From Pseudomonas petrae (GTDB taxonomy: Bacteria > Pseudomonadota > Gammaproteobacteria > Pseudomonadales > Pseudomonadaceae), in NCBI RefSeq assembly GCF_021728295.1, contig NZ_JAKJXE010000001.1, positions 310,001-374,000 on the forward strand: a stretch of 64,000 bases of DNA. Direction: 5' to 3'. The first letter of the stretch is position 1, and the number at the start of each line of letters is the position of its first letter. The notes below the pieces were generated by a model. The model saw nothing but the letters and a program-made list of their open reading frames with translations. It was not told the origin of the DNA and made no database searches. Below are positions 8,312-18,077 of the stretch, in pieces. The position numbers and the translations under genes are program-made.

Positions 8312-11300
8312 TTACCAGCCCGCGCGGTACAGATCCGTCAACTGCGTGAGCATCAACGCTTCGGCCGCCTCGCGCTCGGCGATCAACGCCAGGCCCTGTC
8401 GGTGGTACTCGTCGGGATCAACTGGCGGATGTTCTTCCAGCGCCGCCATGCGGGTGCGCACCGAGGCGGTTGCCGAAGCCAGACCTGCCTCGTGGCCGGA
8501 TCGAAGTCGCGCATTCCACTGCTGATTGCTGACGGCAAATTGCAGGAAAGCCGGGCCGCGCTCCGCTTCAAGCACACGGCGTCGAGCGTCCAGCAACGCA
8601 CCACGATCTACAGCCGCCAGGCGCGCCCATACCATGCGATAAGGCTGACCGGGGAGACCGAGCTCCTCCGCCAGCCCGACTCGGTAGGCCAGTCGCACCT
8701 CGGCGTGATCCAGCGGCATGCCCAGGCTTTGCCGCCGTGCGATCTCCTCATCGGCAATGGCCTGCACCTCGTTGAGGCGAAAAAGTTGACGGAGGACACC
8801 CAGCAACGCGTCCGTGCGCTGGCTTTCGGCAACGCCCAGCAGCGATCCATGGCTGTAAACAGCGACCTGAATATCACTGAAGATCAGGCGTGCGCCGTCC
8901 TGGCAGGTCTGGTTGGCGCCAAACAGACGATCGTTGGCCATGATTTCGATCTGCCCCCGCAACACGGCATCCTGCCCGGCTATTTCCAGAACGGTGAGCA
9001 CCTCACTGGCAAGCTCGGCGTGGAACTGGCGGAAGTCCGGGGTTTCTCTCAGACGCTGCAACAACACCAGCAAATGAGGCGCATCGGCGGCCTGTTCGAC
9101 CTGGGCCCACGCCGCCAGCAACCGCTGATTCAGCACATCCTCACCAGGGCGCAACCACGTTTGCGCCGAGGGTACGGGAGCGCCGCCGCTTGAGCCCGCG
9201 CGGTGACCATGAGACTCGGGTTCGTCGTCCGATGCCTCAGAGTCTGTGTCCATCGGCTCGCCTTCGACGTGGATCTCGCGGATGTCTTCGGGAAAGTCGT
9301 AATCGAGCTGATAGCGATGACCGTAGCCGGTGTCGTTGCGCCAGTAATCTTCGAGCGCCTGGTGGCTGAGCGGATTGTTGTAGGCGTAGATCACCGTGTG
9401 CCGGCCATCATCCATCGGGTTTTCGATCACTTCGGGCGCGATCTCGGTGATCTGGTTGTCACTGATGTCCAGCTCGCCGAGACCCAGCGAATGGGTCCAT
9501 TCCGGCCATTGCGTGAGGCCCGTGTTATTAAGCCAAAGAGTCGACAGCCGCAGGCGGCTGGTGTCGGTGAACCCGCCCAACTGGCTGCCCGCCAAACTCA
9601 GGGAATTCAGCGCCGGGATATCCATCAGCGTGTCCATGGCGGACTGGCCCAGCGGCCACGGCATATGCTCCAGTGACAGGTGCTGCAGAGATTGAAACTG
9701 CGGTAACACGTCCGGAAGTTCGGTGAAGCTGCCGCGCACGTTCAAGTGCGTCATGTTCGGGAAATTGGCCAGAAACGCATTTGCAGCGGGCGTATCAAAT
9801 TGCACGCTGTTGAGTTCAATCTGCGTGATCTCTGCATAGAAGCTGTGCAACGGCGGTAATTCCGGCATTGCCAGGTACTCCAGCGTCAGCCAGCGCGTAC
9901 CCCGCGGCGCATCATCATGGCTGTAGCGCCAGGCCCGACCCAATGCGTTGGCCACCCGGCGCCGCGCCAGACGTTCACCGTCGTTGAGCAGCACGCTTAT
10001 ATCGTCGGCCTCTGCCCAGGCAATCAGGCTCATGTGCAGTTGGTCGTAGGCGACGGCACGGGCACGTGTCGCGGTCAGCAGTTGCTCCAGTGATCGCCCG
10101 CGCCGCGCCATGTCACGCACCTGGTACGTCATATCGACGCTCTCCGGATAGAGGTGCGCCATCGCCTGGAGCAATTGCTGATGAGTCGCGCTCTCGGCCA
10201 CCGGCAATCCGCGGCCGCTGAGTAGATAGCCGATGCGCCCGTCAAGCAATCGCTGCGGCGGCCTGAACCCGGTCGGTAACGTCCATTGCCCCAACTGCTC
10301 GGCCGCCCACTTCGGCTGCGACCGGACCCAATTGAAAATGCGGCGCTTGAAGGCCCGTGCGCCCGTTTCCAGATCGTTGAACCCCATCGCCTGGCGACTG
10401 CTCTCGGGCAGCGCACGCAAGAGCGCAGCAAACAGGCTGGCTTTTTTCTCCGATTCCTCGGCGCCCCCTACCTGAAAGCCCCTGTCGCCCTTGATCAACA
10501 CGCGGCATTGCGTGGCACTCTCGGCGCCGATGCTGTCGAGCAAGGACCCGGTGGCGCTGCCATCCCTCAGTTCGATGCGAAGATCAGCGGGCCATCCGGG
10601 GAATGTTTCAAGGCTGCGCAACGTCAAGCGCTGGAGATCGTCGTTGGCCGTGCCGGGCGTCAGAAAAAAACCTTCCAGCGCTCGGTTCATGCGGGTCTGA
10701 CGCAGATGCCCACGGACCTTTCCGGCCACTTCGAGCGGGAGGCGTTGAGAGTCCAGCATGGCAAGTTTCTGTTCGCCGGCGGTTTCAGCGACCAGCTCTT
10801 GGCCTGCCGCCAACGTGAGGGAGGGAAAGTCCCGTCTGAGCAGGGTAATCAGCGGGTCGTTCGACTGCTCGCTGGCGAGATAAGCCATGTTGAAGGCCTC
10901 GGCAGAGTCTGCCGCCTGCTGACTCAGGCGAAAACGCCTGGCGGTATCGAGCAACGCTGCTGGCGCAGGTTTATTGGCGATATGCAACGCGGCCAGATGT
11001 TCTTCGTCCACCCCGCTGACTGCCATTATTCGGCTGACGGCTTTGTCGTCGATGTCCGCGAGTTCCGGATGCAAACGACGCAAGGCCACGCTCACGTCGG
11101 TCAGGCGTAGACGACCTGCAGCATTGCGGGCCGGAACGCTGCGTTTGATGAACGACGGTGGCTGCGACCCAGCGGATTCTGCGGCCATTGCGCCCGTCAC
11201 CGCACCCGCGACACCCAGCGCCCCCATGAATGCCAGGTTTTGCGCGACAGTCCCCAAGTGATCCAACGCCTCATCCATCTCGCCATGGCGCCACGCTTCA

Positions 11301-12610
11301 ATGCCTTCGAAGGTCTCGTCGAGCAATTGCGCGCCCGCAACGACCGTCATGACTTCGCCCAGACCGGGAACGAACAGCGCGGCAATATTCAGCGCATCCA
11401 TGCCGTAGCCCAGCCATTCAGCGAGGCGCTGGTCGCGGGTTTTCTGGTCCTCGTCGTCGGTGGGGACCGCCAGCACGCGAGCGTCGTCCTTTAAACGGAG
11501 CAGTAGATGAAGATAGAAAACATCACCCAGCTCGCCGCCCACCTCGATGGCTTCCAGATCGAGAAATGCATTCTCATCCACTTCAGAAACGCTGATCAGC
11601 TGTCGGTGGAAGCCTTTGCCACGGGCGACGCTGTGCAGGACATGGGGCGCCAGGCGCTCGTGCAGACGCTTGAAGAAGGCCGCTTTGCTGCGCTGGGGAA
11701 TGAAGCGGTCGAAATAGCGCTGATACACCTCGGCGCGCAGTTTGGTCCGCAACGCCTGTGTGAAATGTTCCAGCGAGGCATAGGACTGAATGGCACCATC
11801 GGGTTCACCCGGCAGGTACACCACACAACGGGTCTGATCCGCGGATCTGAACAACAACGCGTCGCGCAGCCGGCAGCCTAACAGTTGCAGGCTAGAAACC
11901 TGATCGGCAGGCCCGTAAGCGTCAACCTGCAGCAGCCTCTGGTACTGCGCCTCGTCGATGGAGCCCTTAAGGTGTGCGATATGGCACTCGACCCGCAAGG
12001 CCAGACGGGCGTGCTCGATAATGCGCGCCTTGATGTCATCGCTGTCCAGGCTGCCAGGAGCGTCCGGCCTCGCGACAGGGTGCAGCACATGATGCAGATG
12101 CCGCTGATACTGGCCGCCCAGGTCAAGGCGGCGGCACAGCTCGATGAAACGTCCGGGGCGTACACTCAATGGATGAACGTCTTCCGGCTCGCCCGATGTG
12201 TCTGGCGTGCCGCAAAGGATCGCCGATGTGCTTTCTCGATCGGCCTCGGACGCTTCGGCCGCTTCAAAATTTTGCAGGGCGGCGGCCAGCAGCGGCAGCA
12301 TGCTGGAACGCTCCGGCCAGGCACGACCTGTCAGCCAGTCGCGCTGGAATCTGGCGTGGAAGAAGCGGTCATGGTCGACATCGAGACCCGGTCCGAATTC
12401 GGCGTCGAGGGCCTGCGCCAGCAACGGCCGCGCAAACGACGGCAGGTCCTGAATGCGCTGGAGAACCTGACTGAGAGTTTCCCGGGCGGCCTGCGCGAGG
12501 GTCATGTCCTGACGCAGGGCATCGCGCATGGCCGGCGTGGCCTGGATGAACCAGTGGGGGAGCGTGTTCTGAATGAATGTATGAGTGAGAGCCTGACTGG
12601 CGGTGTTCAT
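8312..12610 (-). CDS. LRR protein with NEL-type E3 ubiquitin ligase domain and dermonecrotic-toxin-like N-terminus
   Basis: 1432 residues from ATG 12610 (AAGGA 8 bases upstream). The N-terminal ~900 residues resemble the dermonecrotic-toxin-like domain (DUF6543) that precedes LRRs in many Pseudomonas proteins. It has a hydrophobic, probably membrane-inserting region at about residues 405-480 (AALFVPGLGEVMTVVAGA, NLAFMGALGVAGAVTG). Leucine-rich repeats follow at about 910-1065 (LNVRGSFTELPD, LSLAGSQLGGF, LDISDNQITEI), then an acidic linker, then a NEL domain (about 1150-1420). Its catalytic motif is TCQDGA: Cys1236 and Asp1238 form the CxD signature of IpaH/SspH-type bacterial E3 ligases. Upstream RLRETPDF is also typical of NEL. 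No type III secretion genes or clear hrp box are nearby, so the export route is unknown. Family assignment is strong; role in host manipulation is inferred. Confidence 0.88.
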   Translation of the reverse strand: MNTASQALTHTFIQNTLPHWFIQATPAMRDALRQDMTLAQAARETLSQVLQRIQDLPSFARPLLAQALDAEFGPGLDVDHDRFFHARFQRDWLTGRAWPERSSMLPLLAAALQNFEAAEASEADRESTSAILCGTPDTSGEPEDVHPLSVRPGRFIELCRRLDLGGQYQRHLHHVLHPVARPDAPGSLDSDDIKARIIEHARLALRVECHIAHLKGSIDEAQYQRLLQVDAYGPADQVSSLQLLGCRLRDALLFRSADQTRCVVYLPGEPDGAIQSYASLEHFTQALRTKLRAEVYQRYFDRFIPQRSKAAFFKRLHERLAPHVLHSVARGKGFHRQLISVSEVDENAFLDLEAIEVGGELGDVFYLHLLLRLKDDARVLAVPTDDEDQKTRDQRLAEWLGYGMDALNIAALFVPGLGEVMTVVAGAQLLDETFEGIEAWRHGEMDEALDHLGTVAQNLAFMGALGVAGAVTGAMAAESAGSQPPSFIKRSVPARNAAGRLRLTDVSVALRRLHPELADIDDKAVSRIMAVSGVDEEHLAALHIANKPAPAALLDTARRFRLSQQAADSAEAFNMAYLASEQSNDPLITLLRRDFPSLTLAAGQELVAETAGEQKLAMLDSQRLPLEVAGKVRGHLRQTRMNRALEGFFLTPGTANDDLQRLTLRSLETFPGWPADLRIELRDGSATGSLLDSIGAESATQCRVLIKGDRGFQVGGAEESEKKASLFAALLRALPESSRQAMGFNDLETGARAFKRRIFNWVRSQPKWAAEQLGQWTLPTGFRPPQRLLDGRIGYLLSGRGLPVAESATHQQLLQAMAHLYPESVDMTYQVRDMARRGRSLEQLLTATRARAVAYDQLHMSLIAWAEADDISVLLNDGERLARRRVANALGRAWRYSHDDAPRGTRWLTLEYLAMPELPPLHSFYAEITQIELNSVQFDTPAANAFLANFPNMTHLNVRGSFTELPDVLPQFQSLQHLSLEHMPWPLGQSAMDTLMDIPALNSLSLAGSQLGGFTDTSRLRLSTLWLNNTGLTQWPEWTHSLGLGELDISDNQITEIAPEVIENPMDDGRHTVIYAYNNPLSHQALEDYWRNDTGYGHRYQLDYDFPEDIREIHVEGEPMDTDSEASDDEPESHGHRAGSSGGAPVPSAQTWLRPGEDVLNQRLLAAWAQVEQAADAPHLLVLLQRLRETPDFRQFHAELASEVLTVLEIAGQDAVLRGQIEIMANDRLFGANQTCQDGARLIFSDIQVAVYSHGSLLGVAESQRTDALLGVLRQLFRLNEVQAIADEEIARRQSLGMPLDHAEVRLAYRVGLAEELGLPGQPYRMVWARLAAVDRGALLDARRRVLEAERGPAFLQFAVSNQQWNARLRSGHEAGLASATASVRTRMAALEEHPPVDPDEYHRQGLALIAEREAAEALMLTQLTDLYRAGW

Positions 12611-12677
12611 TTTACGTCCTTGTTTCTGCGTGTGATCAAAGGCGCATAGATAAACAGGAACGCACCCGCAAAGTGGC

Positions 12678-12704
12678 ATACATATGTAGTGCACGCCCCC
12701 CCCG
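12678..12704. promoter_or_regulatory. Palindrome and poly-C tract in the toxin/mnmC divergent promoter
   Basis: The 137-base region between the divergent starts of the NEL gene and mnmC carries the perfect palindrome TACATATGTA and, a few bases on, a run of eight C (12696-12703). The region must hold promoters for both genes. The palindrome is a candidate operator, and the C-run a candidate for slipped-strand variation of promoter spacing. Both readings are inference. Confidence 0.3.
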
Positions 12705-12747
12705 AACGCTGGAGTAACATCGCCACCTTGCCTGCTCCGAGCCGAAC

Positions 12748-14778
12748 ATGACCACCACTGACCACACCCAGATCGCCGATGCCCAGATCGCCCACGCCCA
12801 GATTGACTGGGACGAACACGGCAATCCGCATTCGCGGGTGTTTTCCGACGTTTATTTCTCGACCGAATCGGGCCTGGATGAAACCCGCCATGTGTTCCTG
12901 ATCCAGAACGAGCTGCCCGAGCGCTTTGCTGCCTTACCGGCGGGCGGTCGACTGGTGATTGGCGAAACCGGTTTTGGTACCGGGCTGAATTTCCTGTGTG
13001 CCTGGCAGCTGTTCAACACCAGCGCAGTGGCAGACGCCCGCCTGCATTTCGTGAGCGTCGAAAAATACCCGCTGAGCCGTGCTGACCTGGAGCGCGCGCT
13101 GAATTTGTGGCCCGAGCTCAAGGAGCAAGCGGATCAGTTGCTGGGGCAATATGTGGCAGTGCATCAGGGCTTCCAGCAGCTGGTGTTCGAGGGCGGCCGC
13201 GTCACGCTGACCTTGCTGATCGGCGACGCGCTGGACATGCTGCCGCAACTGGACGGGCAGATCGACGCGTGGTTCCTCGACGGTTTCGCGCCCGCGAAAA
13301 ACCCGGAAATGTGGACGCCCGAGCTGTTCGCCGAGCTGGCGCGGCTGGCGGCACCGGGCTCGACCATCGGCACGTTTACCAGCACCGGCTGGGTGCGCCG
13401 GGCACTGAACGCAGCCGGTTTCAAAATGAAGCGCGTGCCGGGGATCGGGCATAAGTGGGAGGTGCTGAAAGGCCGCTTCATCGGCTGGCCTGAAGACGTG
13501 CCAACGCCTCCGCGCGCCAAGCCCTGGTTTGCACGGCCCCGTTCACTGCCTCGTCTACTGCCCCGTTCACTTGACACTCCTCGCACAGCGTTGGTGATTG
13601 GCGCCGGGCTGGCCGGGTGCGCCACGGCGGCGAGTCTGGCGGCGCGCGGTTGGCACGTCAGTCTGCTGGAGCGTCATGGGGACCTGGCGCAAGAGGCATC
13701 GGGCAATCCACAAGGCGTGCTCTACCTGAAGCTGTCGGCCCATGGCACCCCGTTGTCGCAGCTGATCCTGAGCGGATTCGGTCACACCCGACGTTTACTG
13801 GAGCGCCTGCAACGGGGCATCGACTGGGACGATTGCGGCGTGCTGCAACTGGCTTTCGACGAGAAGGAGCAGGCGCGCCAGGCGCAACTGGCTGCCGCGT
13901 TCCCCGACGATCTGCTGCATGTGCTGGACCGCGCTGACGCCGAGTCGCGGGCCGGTGTGGTGTTGAAGAGCGGCGGCTTGTTTTACCCGCAGGGTGGCTG
14001 GGTGCATCCGCCAGCGCTGTGTCGCGATCAGGCAAGCGCAAGCCACATTCAACTGCTGCCCCACAACGATGTGATCGAGCTGCGGCGCGACGGCGTGCTG
14101 TGGCAAGCCTGGGATGGCGAGCGTCTGTTGGCCTGCGCTCCCGTCGTGGTGCTGGCGGGCGCAGCCGAGATCAAACGCTTCCCCGCCAGCGCGGACCTGC
14201 CACTCAAACGTATTCGGGGGCAGATCACCCGACTGGCTGCGACCCCCGAAAGCCAGGCTTTGACGACTGTTGTGTGCGCCGAGGGTTACGTGGCGCCCGC
14301 GCGCGGCGGCGAACACACCCTGGGCGCGAGTTTCGCCTTCAACAGCGATGACCTGACGCCGAGTACGGCCGAACATCTCGGCAATCTCGAACTGCTGAGG
14401 GAGATCTCCGAGGACCTGACCGAGCGGCTGAACGCCAACGGTTTGCCGGCCGAGGACCTGCAAGGTCGCGCCGCATTTCGCTGCACCAGCCCGGATTACC
14501 TGCCCATCGTCGGGCCGCTGGCGGACCGGGCGGCATTCCTTGAGACGTACGCCGTGCTGCGCAAGGACGCGCGCCAGACGCCGGATACCGAATGCCCATG
14601 GCTCGATGGCCTGTACGTAAACAGCGGTCACGGCTCTCGGGGCCTGATCACTGCGCCGCTGTCCGGCGAACTGATCGCCGCCTGGCTGGATGACGAACCC
14701 CTGCCTCTGCCGCGAAGCGTGGCCGAAGCCTGTCACCCCAACCGGTTCGCGCTGCGAGGGCTGATTCGCGGGAAATAG
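12748..14778 (+). CDS. mnmC: Bifunctional tRNA mnm5s2U biosynthesis protein MnmC
   Basis: 676 residues. The N-terminal methyltransferase domain (MnmD, to about residue 250) shows the SAM motif IGETGFGTGLNFL and the catalytic-region motif WFLDGFAPAKNPEMW. The C-terminal FAD-dependent oxidase domain (MnmC1) begins with the dinucleotide-binding motif VIGAGLAGCATAASL at about 281. Together they convert cmnm5s2U34 to mnm5s2U34 in the wobble position of certain tRNAs. Length matches the fused gammaproteobacterial enzyme. Start ATG 12748 fits the family N-terminus (IDWDEHGNPHSRVF follows). Confidence 0.95.
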   Translation: MTTTDHTQIADAQIAHAQIDWDEHGNPHSRVFSDVYFSTESGLDETRHVFLIQNELPERFAALPAGGRLVIGETGFGTGLNFLCAWQLFNTSAVADARLHFVSVEKYPLSRADLERALNLWPELKEQADQLLGQYVAVHQGFQQLVFEGGRVTLTLLIGDALDMLPQLDGQIDAWFLDGFAPAKNPEMWTPELFAELARLAAPGSTIGTFTSTGWVRRALNAAGFKMKRVPGIGHKWEVLKGRFIGWPEDVPTPPRAKPWFARPRSLPRLLPRSLDTPRTALVIGAGLAGCATAASLAARGWHVSLLERHGDLAQEASGNPQGVLYLKLSAHGTPLSQLILSGFGHTRRLLERLQRGIDWDDCGVLQLAFDEKEQARQAQLAAAFPDDLLHVLDRADAESRAGVVLKSGGLFYPQGGWVHPPALCRDQASASHIQLLPHNDVIELRRDGVLWQAWDGERLLACAPVVVLAGAAEIKRFPASADLPLKRIRGQITRLAATPESQALTTVVCAEGYVAPARGGEHTLGASFAFNSDDLTPSTAEHLGNLELLREISEDLTERLNANGLPAEDLQGRAAFRCTSPDYLPIVGPLADRAAFLETYAVLRKDARQTPDTECPWLDGLYVNSGHGSRGLITAPLSGELIAAWLDDEPLPLPRSVAEACHPNRFALRGLIRGK

Positions 14779-14926
14779 AGAAGCCTGCGGTATCGGGTGT
14801 CCAGCGCCCGTCGCCGCTATCCGACGCAACTTCTTTGTCGTGCCGAAGATCCACTGTTTCGCCAGCTACATTGGCTCCGCTCAAATCGTTATCCTCCAGC
14901 CCATCCCTTCAATCAGGTGCGTGTCG

Positions 14927-15595
14927 ATGCTGCAAGTCCAGGGTGTGTTCAAGAGCTATGCCACGGCCCAGGGCCCACTGGCCGTTTTGCGTGGCGTGGA
15001 CCTGCAACTGGATCAGGGCGGCAGTCTGGCGTTGATGGGTGAGTCGGGCAGCGGCAAGAGCACTCTTCTGCATCTGGTGGCCGGACTGGACCATGTGGAC
15101 AAGGGCAGCATCGAAGTCGCCGGGCAGCGTCTCGATCAGATGAACGAAGCGCAACTGGCTAACTGGCGGCGCACGGAAATCGGTCTGGTGTTCCAGCAGT
15201 TCAATCTCATCGGCAGCCTGAAGGTCGAAGATAACCTGGCATTCCAGGCGCGTCTGGCCGGGCGCTATCAGCCAGAATGGCAGGCTGAACTCACCGAGCG
15301 GCTGGGCCTGGGCGCGCTGCTCAAGCGCTACCCCGAGCAGCTTTCCGGCGGTCAGCAACAGCGCGTCGCGATCGGCCGCGCCCTTGCCTCGCGCCCAGCC
15401 CTGCTGCTCGCTGACGAACCCACCGGCAACCTCGACGAAGCCACCAGCGATGAAGTGCTGCAACTGTTGCTGGACCTCCTCGCCGACAGCACCACCAGCC
15501 TGTTGATGGTGACTCACAGCCCGAGGGTGGCAGCGCGATTGCAGCGTCAGGCCGTGTTGCATCTGGGTTGTCTGGTCAGCGAAGGTGATCGCTGA
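14927..15595 (+). CDS. ABC transporter ATP-binding protein (LolD/MacB-type)
   Basis: 222 residues from ATG 14927 (AGGTG 7 bases upstream). Walker A GESGSGKST, Q-loop VFQQFNLIG, signature LSGGQQQR, Walker B LLLADEPTGNLD and the His switch (THS) are all present. The EPTGNLD form and small size place it with the LolD/FtsE/MacB group that powers periplasmic or lipoprotein-related mechanotransmission rather than import. The permease gene starts one base after its stop, so the two form one operon with the downstream lipoprotein gene. Confidence 0.92.
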   Translation: MLQVQGVFKSYATAQGPLAVLRGVDLQLDQGGSLALMGESGSGKSTLLHLVAGLDHVDKGSIEVAGQRLDQMNEAQLANWRRTEIGLVFQQFNLIGSLKVEDNLAFQARLAGRYQPEWQAELTERLGLGALLKRYPEQLSGGQQQRVAIGRALASRPALLLADEPTGNLDEATSDEVLQLLLDLLADSTTSLLMVTHSPRVAARLQRQAVLHLGCLVSEGDR

Positions 15596-15596
15596 G

Positions 15597-18077
15597 ATGC
15601 CCGTCTTCTACTGGACTTTGAAAGCGCTGCTGAGCCACTGGCGGCGCCATCCCGTGCAGTTTTTCAGTGTGCTGACCGGCCTGTGGCTGGCGACCAGCCT
15701 GCTGACCGGCGTGCAGGCGCTGAACAGCCAGGCCCGTGAAAGCTATGCCAAGGCCAGTCAGATGATCGGCGGCGAGCCGCAGAAGATTCTTGTCTCCCCC
15801 AACGGTGCCAACTTTTCCCAGGACCTGTTCGTGACGCTGCGCCGGGCCGGATGGCCGGTTTCCCCCGCACTGCGCGGGCGCGTCACTCTCAAGGAAGCGC
15901 CGGAGCAGCGTCTCACCGTGCTCGGCATCGAGCCGGTCTCGCTGCCAGTGAACACCGCGCTGGCCGGGCAATCGCTGGACACCGCGCAGATCGTCGACTT
16001 CTTCACCCCTCCCGGCACCACCTGGATTTCGCCGCAAACCCTTGCCGCCCTCGGGCTGCATGAAGGCCAGCAGCCGGTCGTCGACTCCGGCAAAGTACTG
16101 CCGCCGTTGCGTGCGAAAACCGACATGGCGCCGGGCGTGCTGCTCATGGACATCGGCTTCGCCCAGCAACTGCTCAACCAGCCGGATCAGATCTCGCGGC
16201 TGGTGCTGCCAAAGGACTTTGCCGATAACGCTCCCGCCCTGCCGACCGAGCTGAATGGCGAGCTGGTGCTGCGCAAAAGTGGCGAAGACAACGACCTGGG
16301 CAGGCTTACCGAGAGCTTCCACCTGAACCTCGACGCGCTGGGCTTTCTTTCGTTCGTGGTCGGTCTTTTCATCGTCCATGCGGCCATTGGTCTCGCGCTG
16401 GAACAGCGTCGCGGGCTGCTACGCAATCTGCGCGCCTGCGGGGTCAGCGCACGTGGGTTGATGGTGAGTCTGGTGGTCGAGCTCGGCGTGCTGGCATTGC
16501 TTGGCGGCATCGCCGGCGTCATCAGTGGTTACTGGCTGGCGAGCGCGCTGTTGCCCGATGTCGCGGCGAGTCTGCGCGGGCTGTACGGCGCTGAAGTCGC
16601 CGGACACCTGAACCTGAGCGTCTGGTGGTGGCTGAGCGGTTTGGGCGTCAGTCTGCTCGGTGCGTTTCTCGCGGGGGCCAGCAGCCTGTTACGCGCCGCG
16701 CGCTTGCCTTTGCTGGCGCTGGCCAACGCGCAGGCGTGGCACGAAACCCATGCCAGATGGCTGCGACGCCAAGGCTGGGTCGCCGGGATTTCAGCGCTGA
16801 TTGCGGTATTAGCCGGGCTGTTTGGCGACAGCCTGGCGCTGGGCTTCGTATTGATGGCGAGTCTGCTGTTGAGCGCGGCCCTGGGACTGCCGGTGCTGCT
16901 TAATCTGCTGCTCGAGGCACTGTTGGGCAGGAGCCGTTCGGTGCTGGGTCAGTGGTTTCTCGCGGACTGCCGCCAGCAATTGCCGGCCCTGAGCCTGGCG
17001 TTGATGGCCTTGCTACTGGCGATGGCGGCCAACATCGGCGCGGGCAGCATGACGTCGGGGTTCCGCCAGACTTTCACCCACTGGCTGGAGCAACGCCTCA
17101 GCGCCGAGCTGTACATCAATCCGCAGAATCCGGCTCAAGCCGCGCCGTTGCAGCAGTGGTTGAGCCAGCAACCTCTGACATCGGCGGTGCTGCCCAACTG
17201 GCAGGTTTCGCTGCAACTGCATGGCTGGCCGGCCGAGCTGTTTGGCGTAATCGATCATCCGCACTACCGCCAGCACTGGCCGCTGCTGGAATCGGCGAGC
17301 GGCGATGCCTGGAAGCAACTGGCGCAGGAAGACACGCTGATGCTCAGCGAACAACTGGCCCGCCGCCTGGACGTCAGCGTTGGCGATGAAGTGAAACTGC
17401 CCGCGCCGGACGGGCCGTGGCCGCTGCGCGTCGTTGGCATTTATGCCGATTACGGCAATCCCAAGGGCCACATGCTGGTGAACGCCGACCATCTGCTCAA
17501 GCACTGGCCGCAGCTCACACCCAACCGCTTCAATCTGCGCATCGATCCCCACGCCATCCCGCAACTGTTGCGCGTGCTGCACAATAAATTCACCATCGAC
17601 GACAACCGCATCGTCGATCAGATTCAGCTCAAGGCCTGGTCGCAACAGGTGTTCGAACGCACCTTCGCCGCCACAGCCGCGTTGAACAGCCTGACGTTGA
17701 TGGTGGCCGGAGTCGCGCTGTTCATCAGTCTGCTGACCCAGAGCCAGAGCCGCCTCGCGCAACTGGCGCCGTTGTGGGCGCTGGGCGTGACGCGGCGGCA
17801 ATTGATGCTGCTCAATCTGGCGCAGACCTGGCTGCTGGCGGTGCTGACGCTGGTGCTGGCGATTCCGCTGGGGCTGTTGCTGGCCTGGTGTCTGGACGCG
17901 GTGATCAACGTGCAAGCCTTCGGTTGGCGCCTGCCGCTGCAAGTGTTCCCGATGCAGCTGTTGCGCCTGACGCTGCTGGCGATGCTCGCCACACTGCTGG
18001 CCTCGGCATGGCCGCTCTACCGTTTGTACCGAACCCGCCCCGCTGATTTGCTGAGGACTTTCGCCAATGAAGGTTAA
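15597..18077 (+). CDS. FtsX-like ABC transporter permease
   Basis: 826 residues; ATG 15597 is chosen over a GTG at 15585 because GAAGGTGA lies just upstream as ribosome site. One N-terminal helix (FFSVLTGLWLATSLLTG) is followed by a large periplasmic domain, then clusters of helices around residues 245-390, a second periplasmic domain, and three C-terminal helices: a duplicated FtsX/MacB layout. A single long permease with two FtsX modules is typical of this operon type. The substrate is unknown; the downstream lipoprotein with a lipocalin-like (CrtC/AttH) fold may be a partner. Confidence 0.9.
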   Translation: MPVFYWTLKALLSHWRRHPVQFFSVLTGLWLATSLLTGVQALNSQARESYAKASQMIGGEPQKILVSPNGANFSQDLFVTLRRAGWPVSPALRGRVTLKEAPEQRLTVLGIEPVSLPVNTALAGQSLDTAQIVDFFTPPGTTWISPQTLAALGLHEGQQPVVDSGKVLPPLRAKTDMAPGVLLMDIGFAQQLLNQPDQISRLVLPKDFADNAPALPTELNGELVLRKSGEDNDLGRLTESFHLNLDALGFLSFVVGLFIVHAAIGLALEQRRGLLRNLRACGVSARGLMVSLVVELGVLALLGGIAGVISGYWLASALLPDVAASLRGLYGAEVAGHLNLSVWWWLSGLGVSLLGAFLAGASSLLRAARLPLLALANAQAWHETHARWLRRQGWVAGISALIAVLAGLFGDSLALGFVLMASLLLSAALGLPVLLNLLLEALLGRSRSVLGQWFLADCRQQLPALSLALMALLLAMAANIGAGSMTSGFRQTFTHWLEQRLSAELYINPQNPAQAAPLQQWLSQQPLTSAVLPNWQVSLQLHGWPAELFGVIDHPHYRQHWPLLESASGDAWKQLAQEDTLMLSEQLARRLDVSVGDEVKLPAPDGPWPLRVVGIYADYGNPKGHMLVNADHLLKHWPQLTPNRFNLRIDPHAIPQLLRVLHNKFTIDDNRIVDQIQLKAWSQQVFERTFAATAALNSLTLMVAGVALFISLLTQSQSRLAQLAPLWALGVTRRQLMLLNLAQTWLLAVLTLVLAIPLGLLLAWCLDAVINVQAFGWRLPLQVFPMQLLRLTLLAMLATLLASAWPLYRLYRTRPADLLRTFANEG

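Noticed and set aside
12611..12747. hrp box (GGAACC-N16-CCACNNA) upstream of the NEL gene
   Set aside because: No GGAACC at the required spacing; only a CCAC fragment is present.
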